Shown: positions 45,630 through 53,038 of the stretch, piece after piece | Position numbering within the stretch: the stretch's first letter is position 1 | How the letters are laid out: the number at the start of each line of letters is the position of its first letter | NCBI RefSeq assembly: GCF_004793765.1 | Contig: NZ_SRYM01000001.1 | Coordinates: 124,001 to 188,000, forward strand | Direction of reading: 5' to 3' | Length of the DNA: 64,000 nt | Source of the DNA: Parabacteroides distasonis | GTDB lineage: Bacteria > Bacteroidota > Bacteroidia > Bacteroidales > Tannerellaceae | Position numbers and translations under genes: made by a program | Notes under the pieces: generated by a model | Told to the model about the DNA's origin: nothing | What the model saw: the letters and a program-made list of their open reading frames with translations, nothing else | Database searches by the model: none

Positions 45630-46183
45630 GGATAGACGTGAATATAAATGATAAAATAGGATATGAGCGAAAGATCGCTTGGTTTTATGATGCTTGCAAG
45701 GAGGATTTTTTCGCTTTTATCCGTAAGCAATGTGGTGAGTTGCCGATGGAGGATCTGCGGGATTTGTACCAAGAGGCTTTTATAGCCATGCATGAGAATA
45801 TACGAAACGGAAAGTATGAGGAACGTTCTTCTTGTTCTCTCAAGACTTATTTATTCCAGATAGGGTTTCATAAGACGCTTACTTATTTCAAGTCTAGGCG
45901 GGAGACGGTTGATCTGGATGAGCGTAGCATGAGGGAAACTGAGGAAGGTATGTTATCGGAGTGGCAAGACCGGATATATTCTATAGTTGCCGCGATGGAA
46001 TCTCCTTGTAAGGATATTCTTTTCGCTTTTTATTGGGATAAGTTTAGCATGGACGAGATCGCTACCCGGATGTCCTATAAGGATGCTACGGTGGCTAAAT
46101 CGCAAAAGTACAGATGCGTGAGGAAAGTCGCGGATGTGTTGAGACAAATGGGTATCACAGGTGAGAAAAAGAAATCAATATGA
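45626..46183 (+). CDS. ECF-family RNA polymerase sigma factor
   Basis: 185 residues. Region 2 (DLRDLYQEAFIAMHENI, then LKTYLFQIGFHKTL) binds core polymerase and the -10 element; region 4 (FSMDEIATRMSYKDATVAKS) is the helix-turn-helix for the -35. The length fits an ECF sigma. It is the third gene of the operon and the next gene encodes a membrane anti-sigma-like protein. Target promoters are unknown; the divergent CHAT gene and its own operon are the first candidates. Confidence 0.93.
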   Translation: MRIDVNINDKIGYERKIAWFYDACKEDFFAFIRKQCGELPMEDLRDLYQEAFIAMHENIRNGKYEERSSCSLKTYLFQIGFHKTLTYFKSRRETVDLDERSMRETEEGMLSEWQDRIYSIVAAMESPCKDILFAFYWDKFSMDEIATRMSYKDATVAKSQKYRCVRKVADVLRQMGITGEKKKSI

Positions 46184-46938
46184 GTTTGGATAGGCAAGAT
46201 CGAATAGATCGATATATAAGAGGGGAGATGCCGGAGGGTGAGATGCAGGCTTTCGAACGGGATCTGGAAAAAGATGACTTCTTGTCTCATCAGTATGAGG
46301 AGACGCTTTTAATCGCGGAGTCTATCCGAGATGTCGCGGCGGATCGAGAGTTGATGGAAGCTTTCCGGATGACAAGTGAGGAGGAGATGAAGGCGTTCAT
46401 GAAGGAAAAGCGTTCCGGACGGCGTTTCTTGAATCGGGCGTCTTGGGTAGCGGCCGCTATATTGCTGGTAGCGGTCGTGACACGGATCCTGTTACTGCCG
46501 CCGTCTAAAAGTATGGAAGGTTTGTATCTGATGTATTATGAACCTGTCGGATACGAGGCATTGGTTTCTAGGGGTAGTGTTTCCGATGAACCGGATAAGC
46601 TTTTGCGGGAAGCCTTCGTTGAGTATAAGAAAGGGAATTACATCGCTGCGTTACGTGGATTTGAGTCTGCGCCTACTCTCACCGAAGAGATCTCTTTTTT
46701 CTCGGCCATTTGTTATTTAGAGCTAAATGATCCAGAGAATGCGATAGCCAGATTACTACCATTGGTGGAGATGGGGGATAAATGCCTTTATTTTCAACCG
46801 GCAGAATGGTATTTGTCCATGGCCTATTTAAAAAGTCACCAAAAGGAGAATGCACTTTCCTCTTTAAAGAGGATCGTGGAAACGGATGGCTTTTATGCGG
46901 AGAAGGCAAAGGCGATTTTGGATAAGTTGGAGGAGTGA
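46180..46938 (+). CDS. Membrane anti-sigma-like protein with periplasmic TPR domain
   Basis: 252 residues. An N-terminal cytoplasmic helical part (RIDRYIRGEMPEGEMQAFER) like anti-sigma domains, one membrane helix (about residues 87-108, WVAAAILLVAVVTRILLLP), then a periplasmic TPR region (YKKGNYIAALRGFESA, LNDPENAIARLLPL, LKSHQKENALSSL). It starts on the sigma-factor stop (ATGA), the classic sigma/anti-sigma arrangement. The periplasmic TPRs may bind a partner, perhaps the exported caspase. Confidence 0.82.
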   Translation: MSLDRQDRIDRYIRGEMPEGEMQAFERDLEKDDFLSHQYEETLLIAESIRDVAADRELMEAFRMTSEEEMKAFMKEKRSGRRFLNRASWVAAAILLVAVVTRILLLPPSKSMEGLYLMYYEPVGYEALVSRGSVSDEPDKLLREAFVEYKKGNYIAALRGFESAPTLTEEISFFSAICYLELNDPENAIARLLPLVEMGDKCLYFQPAEWYLSMAYLKSHQKENALSSLKRIVETDGFYAEKAKAILDKLEE

Positions 46939-46967
46939 GAAAGGCCGCTGAATAGATGTGAATTTTA

Positions 46968-47009
46968 TGGATAAGGGGGAGCTATGTTTCTATGCGCCCC
47001 CCTTATCTC
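46968..47009. terminator. Bidirectional hairpin between convergent operons
   Basis: Arms GGATAAGGGGG and CCCCCTTATC pair around a 17-nt loop, midway between the end of the anti-sigma gene (plus) and tyrA (minus). There is no long T tract on either side, so termination may be weak or Rho-aided. Confidence 0.55.
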
Positions 47010-47034
47010 CAGAACCTAGAGTCGGTACGTCCTA

Positions 47035-47808
47035 TCACTCGATATTCTTCCGTATCTTCGTCAGATACTCTTTCATCTTCTCGGAATCCTTATCCTTGAT
47101 GATTTCTTGCAAGATATGCAATTCCTCTTGTATCCGCTCGATTTGGCGAGGGGTACGGGGGTTGAAAAGGATCTCGGTCAATAGAAAATCGTCCTCGGAC
47201 AAAAGGCCGCGGGCGATTTTCATATGGCGTTTGAACGTCGTACCCGGAGCGTCCTGATGCTTCATCGTAGCGGCAAATACCATAGTGGAGGCGAAAGGGA
47301 TACCTAGTGAGTAGGCTACCACTTTATCGTGCTCCTCGAACGTGTATTCGCAGATATGCAGGCGGAGGCTGGAATAAATATCCTTGAAGAATATCTTGCC
47401 CAGATGATCGCCCTCGGAGATAATAATCGTATTCTCTTTCTCCAGTTGCCCCAGATTGGCGAATGTCGGTCCGAACATCGGGTGAGTGGAAACATACGGG
47501 AAACCGCATGTCTCATAAAACTCCTTCAAATAAGTCTTCACGGAAGCGATATCGGAAATGATACAATACGGTTGCAAGTAAGGCATCACGGCCTTGAAAG
47601 CCTCTATCGTGTAACTTAACGTCACGCAGTTGATGACCAACTCGGGATTGAAATCCTTAACCTCTTCCGGGCTTTGTAGGCGAAGGGCGTTATAGATAAA
47701 ACGCATACGTTTCGGATCTTTCTCCAATACGGCTACCTCATGATCAAAACTAAGCAGGTCGGTGAAGAAAGAACCCATCTTTCCTGCGCCTAAAATCAAT
47801 ATTTTCAT
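47035..47808 (-). CDS. tyrA: Prephenate dehydrogenase
   Basis: 257 residues. A Rossmann fold opens MKILILGAGKMGSFFTDLL (NAD-binding Gly motif), with THPMFGP further on, which is typical of TyrA. The enzyme oxidises and decarboxylates prephenate to 4-hydroxyphenylpyruvate on the route to tyrosine. No chorismate mutase or ACT domain is fused; the mutase comes from the preceding gene. Last gene of the pheA operon, 8 nt after the DAHP synthase gene. Confidence 0.92.
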   Translation of the reverse strand: MKILILGAGKMGSFFTDLLSFDHEVAVLEKDPKRMRFIYNALRLQSPEEVKDFNPELVINCVTLSYTIEAFKAVMPYLQPYCIISDIASVKTYLKEFYETCGFPYVSTHPMFGPTFANLGQLEKENTIIISEGDHLGKIFFKDIYSSLRLHICEYTFEEHDKVVAYSLGIPFASTMVFAATMKHQDAPGTTFKRHMKIARGLLSEDDFLLTEILFNPRTPRQIERIQEELHILQEIIKDKDSEKMKEYLTKIRKNIE

Positions 47809-47816
47809 CTTATAAA

Positions 47817-48887
47817 TTATTGTTCGTTCATGATAATCATTTGCTGGCGCACGGATTCCTCATGGATCTCCTTCAAGATCTCCTTTACAAAGTCTGGGCT
47901 CAAGTCCATTTGTTCACCCATGTTGGAGCGTTTCTCTAAGATCTCGCTGTAGCGGGGAGACTGCAAGATCGGCATATTGTGCTCTTTCTTATAAACGCCG
48001 ATCTCTTTGGAGATACGCATACGTTTAGCTAAAAGCTCCAATAATTGCTCGTCGATACCATCGATCTGGCGGCGAAGAGCGGTCAGGTTCTCGGTAGTCT
48101 GGTTTACGTCACGGATCACCAATAGGTTCAATACGTAGTCCAATACATCCGGGGTGATTTGCTGGGAAGCGTCGCTCCATGCGCAATCCGGGTTACAGTG
48201 AGACTCTACGATCAATCCGTCGAAACTCAAGTCCATCGCTTGCTGGCAAAGTGGGGCTACCAGCTCACGCTTACCACCGATGTGACTAGGATCACAGAAA
48301 ATAGGCAGATCCGGCATACGGCGGCGAAGCTCGATAGGAATATGCCACAACGGAAGGTTACGGTAGATCTTCTTGTCGTATGAGCTGAAACCTCTATGGA
48401 TAGCGCCTAAACGACGGATACCCGCCCGATACAAACGTTCGAACGCTCCGATCCATAACTCCAGGTCCGGGTTAACCGGGTTCTTGATCAATACAGGTAC
48501 ATCAACCCCTTTCAATGCGTCGGCGATCTCTTGGACAGCGAATGGGTTTACTGTCGTACGTGCTCCGATCCAAAGGATATCGATACCGGCTTTCAATGCC
48601 TCGAATACATGATCTTTAGTCGCTACCTCGGTAGATACCAGCATGCCGGTCTCTTTTTTCACTTTCTTCAACCAAGCCAATCCCTCGGCTCCGATGCCCT
48701 CGAATCCACCCGGTTTCGTACGAGGCTTCCAAATACCCGCACGGAATATCTTAACGCCTCTGGAGGCTAATCCTTGGGCTGTTTCTAACACTTGCTCTTC
48801 TGTCTCGGCGCTACAAGGGCCTGCGATTACGATAGGACGTTGTGTATCAACTCCCGGTAATGCTAACGGTTCAATCTTCATTTCCAT
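47817..48887 (-). CDS. aroF: Bifunctional 3-deoxy-7-phosphoheptulonate synthase/chorismate mutase
   Basis: 356 residues. Residues 1-260 are a KDO8P-synthase-like DAHP synthase: IVIAGPCSAETEEQ, RAGIWKPRTKPGGFEG, ILWIGARTTVNPF and FCDPSHIGGKREL, with CNPDCAWSDASQQI as the late metal-binding part. Residues 265-340 are an AroQ-type chorismate mutase (TALRRQIDGIDEQLLELLAK and RMRISKEIGVYK). So one polypeptide makes the first committed step and the branch-point step towards Phe and Tyr. The symbol aroF is by function; it is also called aroA(G)-type. Sits between the aminotransferase and tyrA. Confidence 0.93.
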   Translation of the reverse strand: MEMKIEPLALPGVDTQRPIVIAGPCSAETEEQVLETAQGLASRGVKIFRAGIWKPRTKPGGFEGIGAEGLAWLKKVKKETGMLVSTEVATKDHVFEALKAGIDILWIGARTTVNPFAVQEIADALKGVDVPVLIKNPVNPDLELWIGAFERLYRAGIRRLGAIHRGFSSYDKKIYRNLPLWHIPIELRRRMPDLPIFCDPSHIGGKRELVAPLCQQAMDLSFDGLIVESHCNPDCAWSDASQQITPDVLDYVLNLLVIRDVNQTTENLTALRRQIDGIDEQLLELLAKRMRISKEIGVYKKEHNMPILQSPRYSEILEKRSNMGEQMDLSPDFVKEILKEIHEESVRQQMIIMNEQ

Positions 48888-48921
48888 CTTTGTGATCTAT
48901 ATTTTAATTTTCAATTTTCAG

Positions 48922-50100
48922 TTATAAATTCTCAATTCTCTTCAAGGCTTCTTCTAAAGTCTCGTTCTTGCAGCAAAGGGATATACGGATATAACGCTCG
49001 CCACGACTACCGAAGATAAATCCCGGCGTAAGGAATACGTTTGCCTCGTATAGCACCTTGTTGGCGATTGCTTCGCCGCTCTCGGCGGAGTCTGGGATAT
49101 GTCCCCAAAGGAACATACCTACTTGGTTCTCGTCGTACTCGCATCCCAAGGTACGCATGATTTGTCCGGCAAGGTCCCGGCGGCTACGGTAGACACGATT
49201 CATGTTATCGTACCATTCTTTCTTTGCGCTCAGGGCTTCTACCGCCGCATATTGCATCGGCTTGAACTGTCCGGAGTCGATATTGCTTTTTACCTTCAGT
49301 ATCCATTGGACGAATTGGGCGTTGGAAGCCAGCATCGCCATACGCCAACCCGGCATATTATGAGCCTTGCTCATGGAGTTCATCTCGATACAGATCTCTT
49401 TGGCTCCCGGTATGCTTAAGATACTTAGCGGATGCTCGTTCAAGATGAAGCTATAGGGGTTATCATTACATATAATAATACCGTGCTTCCGGCCGAAGGC
49501 CACCAGTTTCTCGTATAGCTCTACGCTAGCGTTCGCCCCTGTGGGCATATTCGGGTAATTGGTCCACATCAGCTTTACGTTGGAGAGATCCATTTTCTCC
49601 AGTTCCTCGAAATCCGGTTGCCATCCCAATTCCTCTTTCAGCTCGTAAGGGATCAAACGGGCCTCTACCAGTTTGCTGACGGAACTATACGTCGGATATC
49701 CCGGATTCGGAACCAGTACGCCATCCCCCGGATTCAGGAATGCCAGCGAGATATGCAAGATTCCTTCTTTGGAGCCGATGAGTGGTTGGATCTCTGTTTT
49801 CGGGTCCAAGTCTACGTTATACCACGTCTTGTACCAATCGGCGAATCCTTTACGCAGTTCCGGTATGCCGACGTACGGCTGATAACCGTGTTCGTTCGCT
49901 TTGCGGGCATGTTCACACAACGTCTCGATGGTCTGTTCCGAAGGTGGAAGGTCGGGGCTGCCTACACCAAGGTTAATGACGTTCTTGCCTGCGGCGTTCA
50001 TCTCGGCTACTTCCTTCAGTTTCTTGGAGAAGTAGTATTCCTGTACGCTACCTACACGGTTAGCGGGTGTAATATTACACGCTTTGTTTTCCTTCTGCAT
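48922..50100 (-). CDS. PLP-dependent class I/II aminotransferase of the aromatic operon
   Basis: 392 residues, fold-type I aminotransferase. The PLP lysine is in MNSMSKAHNMPGWRM, with WTNYPNMPTGA, ICNDNPYSF and the final Arg in GERYIRISLCC. The gene overlaps pheA by 26 nt and precedes the DAHP synthase, so the likely reaction is transamination of prephenate or of phenylpyruvate and 4-hydroxyphenylpyruvate. The sequence class is close to LL-diaminopimelate and aspartate aminotransferases, so context carries the assignment. Confidence 0.85.
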   Translation of the reverse strand: MQKENKACNITPANRVGSVQEYYFSKKLKEVAEMNAAGKNVINLGVGSPDLPPSEQTIETLCEHARKANEHGYQPYVGIPELRKGFADWYKTWYNVDLDPKTEIQPLIGSKEGILHISLAFLNPGDGVLVPNPGYPTYSSVSKLVEARLIPYELKEELGWQPDFEELEKMDLSNVKLMWTNYPNMPTGANASVELYEKLVAFGRKHGIIICNDNPYSFILNEHPLSILSIPGAKEICIEMNSMSKAHNMPGWRMAMLASNAQFVQWILKVKSNIDSGQFKPMQYAAVEALSAKKEWYDNMNRVYRSRRDLAGQIMRTLGCEYDENQVGMFLWGHIPDSAESGEAIANKVLYEANVFLTPGFIFGSRGERYIRISLCCKNETLEEALKRIENL

Positions 50101-50920
50101 ATTCGCCTAATATTTTTAAGTCTTTTGTTAATGGTCTGATAGCGTCCAACGCTTGTTTGTAACGGGTGAAATCCGTGAAAGTAAGATTAATGTAGAACAA
50201 GTATTCCCATTCACGCCCGATAATAGGCAAGGATTGTATTTTAGAGAGATTCATGTCGTAAAAAGAGAGAACGGAGAGGACTTTGGAAAGGCTGCCGGAA
50301 GTGTGGGGAAGGGCGAATACGAGAGAGGATTTGTTTTTATCGGTTCCTCGAAGCATCTCATCCGCTGTCCAGCGGTCCGCTATAGCGAGGAAGCGGGTGA
50401 AATTCCGTTTGTTTGTCTCGATCCCCTCGGCAAGGACTTCCATGTTATAGATCCGGGCGGCCAGTTTTCCGCATATCGCCGCATGTCCTTTCAATTGGTT
50501 CTCCGAGATCCACCGGGCACTCATGGCGGTATCCTCTTTCTCTACCACCTTGGCGTTGGGCAGGGTATCCAAGTAATCGGTACATTGCATCAATGCGATC
50601 GGGTGGGAGTTGACCTCCGTTATATCATGTATAGAGGTTCCCGGAAGAGCTACCAAGGAATGGGAGATACGTAGCTTATACTCGCCGGTGACGCTCAGCC
50701 CGCTTTCACGGATCAGCTCATGGTTTTGAAGGAGGCTTCCCGCTATCGTATTCTCGATGGCCATCATGCCTAGTACGGACGGGTCTTTCTTGATCGTCGT
50801 GATAACATCCCGAAACGTATTGCAAGGGATGATTTCTATTTCTTCACCTTCATGATAATTACGGGCGGCGATGTCGTGATACGAACCGGCTATTCCCTGT
50901 ATTGCTACTTTCTTTTTCAT
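50075..50920 (-). CDS. pheA: Prephenate dehydratase
   Basis: 281 residues. The catalytic periplasmic-binding-like domain (KVAIQGIAGSYHDIAAR, IENTIAGSLLQNHELI and RNFTRFLAI, with the conserved Thr-Arg-Phe motif) converts prephenate to phenylpyruvate. A C-terminal ACT domain (SLVFALPHTSGSLSKVLSVL, then QSLPIIGREWEYLFYIN) is the usual phenylalanine feedback site. No chorismate mutase is fused. First structural gene of the operon, 33 nt after the attenuator terminator. Confidence 0.95.
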   Translation of the reverse strand: MKKKVAIQGIAGSYHDIAARNYHEGEEIEIIPCNTFRDVITTIKKDPSVLGMMAIENTIAGSLLQNHELIRESGLSVTGEYKLRISHSLVALPGTSIHDITEVNSHPIALMQCTDYLDTLPNAKVVEKEDTAMSARWISENQLKGHAAICGKLAARIYNMEVLAEGIETNKRNFTRFLAIADRWTADEMLRGTDKNKSSLVFALPHTSGSLSKVLSVLSFYDMNLSKIQSLPIIGREWEYLFYINLTFTDFTRYKQALDAIRPLTKDLKILGEYAEGKQSV

Positions 50921-50952
50921 CTTGTTTCTCTATTTTTACTCTAAACTGTTAC

Positions 50953-50988
50953 AAACAAAAAAAGTCCCACCGAAATCGGCAGGACTTT
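50953..50988 (-). terminator. Attenuator terminator in front of pheA
   Basis: On the minus strand AAAGTCC and GGACTTT close a hairpin with inner pairs TGCCGA/TCGGTG, followed by seven T residues. It ends 33 nt before the pheA ATG. Its left arm (UCCUGCC, complementary to 50978-50984) can pair instead with GGCAGGA inside the leader ORF (complementary to 51037-51043), forming an antiterminator. Confidence 0.9.
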
Positions 50989-51024
50989 ATATTTTATTGA
51001 TATTTATATTCAATCATCAACGCT

Positions 51025-51099
51025 TTACATACAAACTCCTGCCCTTACTCCGCTAAAGTAAAAGTAATAAAAGTAATATGTAAAGCTAAATCGATTCAT
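51025..51099 (-). CDS. pheL: Phe/Tyr-rich attenuation leader peptide (pheL-like)
   Basis: A 24-codon frame in the transcribed leader of the pheA operon. Ten of codons 4-15 are aromatic: Phe at 4, 6, 10, 13 and 15, Tyr at 8, 9, 11, 12 and 14. The stop codon lies 36 nt before the terminator hairpin. Low charged tRNA-Phe or tRNA-Tyr should stall the ribosome upstream of the antiterminator strand (codons 19-21, AGG GCA GGA). The strand would then pair with the terminator arm and the operon would be read. The layout is that of classical pheA and trp attenuators. Confidence 0.9.
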   Translation of the reverse strand: MNRFSFTYYFYYFYFSGVRAGVCM

Positions 51100-51124
51100 T
51101 GTCTCTTTGTTTTTAAATACGCAG

Positions 51125-51158
51125 CAAAAGTAACGCTTTTTTGGAAACTACAAGCAAA
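51125..51158 (-). promoter_or_regulatory. Promoter of the pheA operon leader
   Basis: Minus strand has TACTTTTG (51125-51132), an exact TAnnTTTG -7 element, with TTTG (51155-51158) 22 nt upstream as a -33 box. The predicted transcript begins about 20 nt before the leader-peptide ATG. Confidence 0.6.
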
Positions 51159-51281
51159 AAGTGATATTTTTTTTCTGTTACATTTAAATTTTATCTTAAC
51201 TGTTTCTGTATTTCTGTGGAGACACGCCTGCGTACCGTTAGTTTGCGTTCATCCGCTATTTTATTAATCCTTGAATCAGGC

Positions 51282-51863
51282 TTATTCCGCTTGTGCTTCT
51301 TTATTCCGTTTATGTAAGCTTTTCAGTTCGAAGGATAACATGATACGGAATATTCCTATTATTAATAAGGCATAAGCGACCATGTAGACCAATGTGAAGG
51401 CTCCCAAAGCGGGTTGCCAGATAATGCCGATGGAGCAAAGGATTGCCAAGATACCGAATACCATGTACCATCCCCAGTTCCGTGTACCGTATCGTTTCAG
51501 GTCCATCGAATAACCGGTAGCCGAGAAGCCTCTGAACATAAGCCAGAATGCCAAGATAAACGGAAGCACCTCCATGCTAAGTCTCGGGCTTGCCATCAAG
51601 AATATACCTAAGATCAAGTCGATAATACCTCCAGCCAAATACCATCCCCAGCTGTTGATACCCTTTTTGTTCGCCAAGGCGAAAGCGATCTCGAACAAGC
51701 CGCTTACGAACATAGAGACGCTGAATAAGATACTAAGTGCTACGTAGCTCGCTAATGGCGCGAACATTAAATAAATAGCGACGATGATGTAAAGCAGTCC
51801 GACCAATAGTGATAACCACCAATTCTTGACCGCGTAATCCATTTTATCAATAAATGTTTTCAT
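51282..51863 (-). CDS. HdeD family (DUF308) membrane protein
   Basis: 193 residues with six hydrophobic segments in three repeated hairpins, for example WWLSLLVGLLYIIVAIYL, GWYLAGGIIDLILGIFL and GWYMVFGILAILCSIGII. This repeated GW--G--D--LG pattern defines the HdeD/DUF308 family, known in E. coli for acid resistance. No hdeAB-like gene is near. Function here is unproved. Confidence 0.88.
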   Translation of the reverse strand: MKTFIDKMDYAVKNWWLSLLVGLLYIIVAIYLMFAPLASYVALSILFSVSMFVSGLFEIAFALANKKGINSWGWYLAGGIIDLILGIFLMASPRLSMEVLPFILAFWLMFRGFSATGYSMDLKRYGTRNWGWYMVFGILAILCSIGIIWQPALGAFTLVYMVAYALLIIGIFRIMLSFELKSLHKRNKEAQAE

Positions 51864-52023
51864 ATTGGATAATATTTGTATTGTAATTACCCAATAAACA
51901 AAAGGACGGAAGAAAAAGTTCTAGGTATTTGTAACTAGGATATCCTTAAAAACTTTGTCTTTTGGAAATTAATTCTTTTCTTTGATGTTTCAAAGTCAAT
52001 ATAGGTATATAAGTACGAGGATT

Positions 52024-52428
52024 ATGATGAAAAATTTGATAGCGATAACTTGTTTTGTCGTAGCGTTGGTGTCTTGTAATAAGGTGGAACATAAGCTGGA
52101 AGGGAAATGGCAATTGAAAACCGTAGAGGCGAATGGGGTGGTCCGGACGGTGGATACGGTTTGGTATAACTTCCAGACCTCTTTGTTCGAGTACCAATTA
52201 TATGACCCGGCAAAGGACGTATATCGTACGAATTTCGGTTATAAGACGTTGGAGGGAGATACGAGACTGGATCTGGAGTTGGTCAACTATGGAGGTACGC
52301 CTTTGGAACAATTCATGCGTTATACGGATTGGACCTCACCTAAACAGACTTTCACGATCGAGCAGTCATCTGTGACGAATCTGGTAATGAGCTGCGAAGG
52401 AAGAACGTATACGTTTAAGAAATTCTAA
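52024..52428 (+). CDS. Small lipocalin-like lipoprotein
   Basis: 134 residues from the first of two adjacent ATGs (52024). A lipoprotein signal ends ALVSCNK, with the Cys as lipid site. The rest has a beta-barrel pattern starting LEGKWQLKTVEANG, typical of lipocalin-like Bacteroidetes lipoproteins (DUF4488/5004 group, by pattern). Ligand and partner are unknown. It is a single-gene unit on the plus strand and converges on ybaK. Confidence 0.75.
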   Translation: MMKNLIAITCFVVALVSCNKVEHKLEGKWQLKTVEANGVVRTVDTVWYNFQTSLFEYQLYDPAKDVYRTNFGYKTLEGDTRLDLELVNYGGTPLEQFMRYTDWTSPKQTFTIEQSSVTNLVMSCEGRTYTFKKF

Positions 52429-52463
52429 GATATCATGTGCTGTTTGATCTGAGTCCCTCATAA

Positions 52464-52539
52464 GGAGTACTCCAGTACTCCCTGGGAAGTACTGCGATAC
52501 TCTTTGCGGAGTACTGGAGTACTTCTTGCGAAGTACTCT
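52464..52539. repeat. Four-copy word array, exact 22-nt period (AGTACT)
   Basis: AGTACT-type words begin at 52466, 52488, 52510 and 52532, exactly 22 nt apart, with a second set of copies 8 nt later in units 1-3 (52474, 52496, 52518). The word is its own reverse complement. The array lies between convergent genes, 36 nt after the lipoprotein stop and 14 nt after the ybaK stop. Confidence 0.85.
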
Positions 52540-52552
52540 CAGCGATGTTAGA

Positions 52553-53035
52553 TCATGCGATCAAGTCCGCTTCTATAGCTTGTGCCACCTTGATTAAATC
52601 GGCGGGGGCTATCTGTATCTGCAAGCCTCGTTGTCCGGCGCTTACATAGATCTTATCGAAGCCGGATGCCGTAGGATGGATATATGTAGGGAAATGCTTT
52701 TTCATGCCGATAGGCGAGCAGCCTCCCCGGATATAACCGGTAAGCGGCAACAACTCTTTCACGGGGATCATCTCACATTTCTTGTTCCCGGATACCTTGG
52801 CCGCCTTTTTCAAGTCCACCTCGTCTGCTCCGGGGATCACGCATACGAAATAACCGCTCTTATCGCCATGCAAGATCAAGGTCTTGAATACTTGGGCGAT
52901 ATCTTCCCCTAGCTGCTCCGCTACATGCGTAGCGCTCAGGTCATTCTCGTCTACTTCATAAGGTACGAGCTGGTAGGCGATCTTGGCCTTGTCCAGCAGG
53001 CGTGCCACGTTTGTCTTATTAATCTTCTCTTTCAT
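52553..53035 (-). CDS. ybaK: Cys-tRNA(Pro)/Cys-tRNA(Cys) deacylase YbaK
   Basis: 160 residues of the YbaK/EbsC family: KTNVARLLDKAKIAYQ at the start, AEQLGEDIAQVFKTLILHGD in the middle, GYIRGGCSPIGMKKHFPTYI with the conserved Gly-x-x-Ser/Pro loop. The family hydrolyses Cys wrongly attached to tRNA-Pro. It starts 3 nt after the tex stop, so it is in the tex operon. Confidence 0.9.
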   Translation of the reverse strand: MKEKINKTNVARLLDKAKIAYQLVPYEVDENDLSATHVAEQLGEDIAQVFKTLILHGDKSGYFVCVIPGADEVDLKKAAKVSGNKKCEMIPVKELLPLTGYIRGGCSPIGMKKHFPTYIHPTASGFDKIYVSAGQRGLQIQIAPADLIKVAQAIEADLIA

Positions 53036-53038
53036 CGT

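Noticed and set aside
46968-47009. Hairpin considered as part of the sigma-factor regulation
   Set aside because: Position between two convergent operons fits a terminator better.
49618-50139. 173-residue plus-strand frame across the aminotransferase
   Set aside because: Antisense to a gene with intact PLP motifs.
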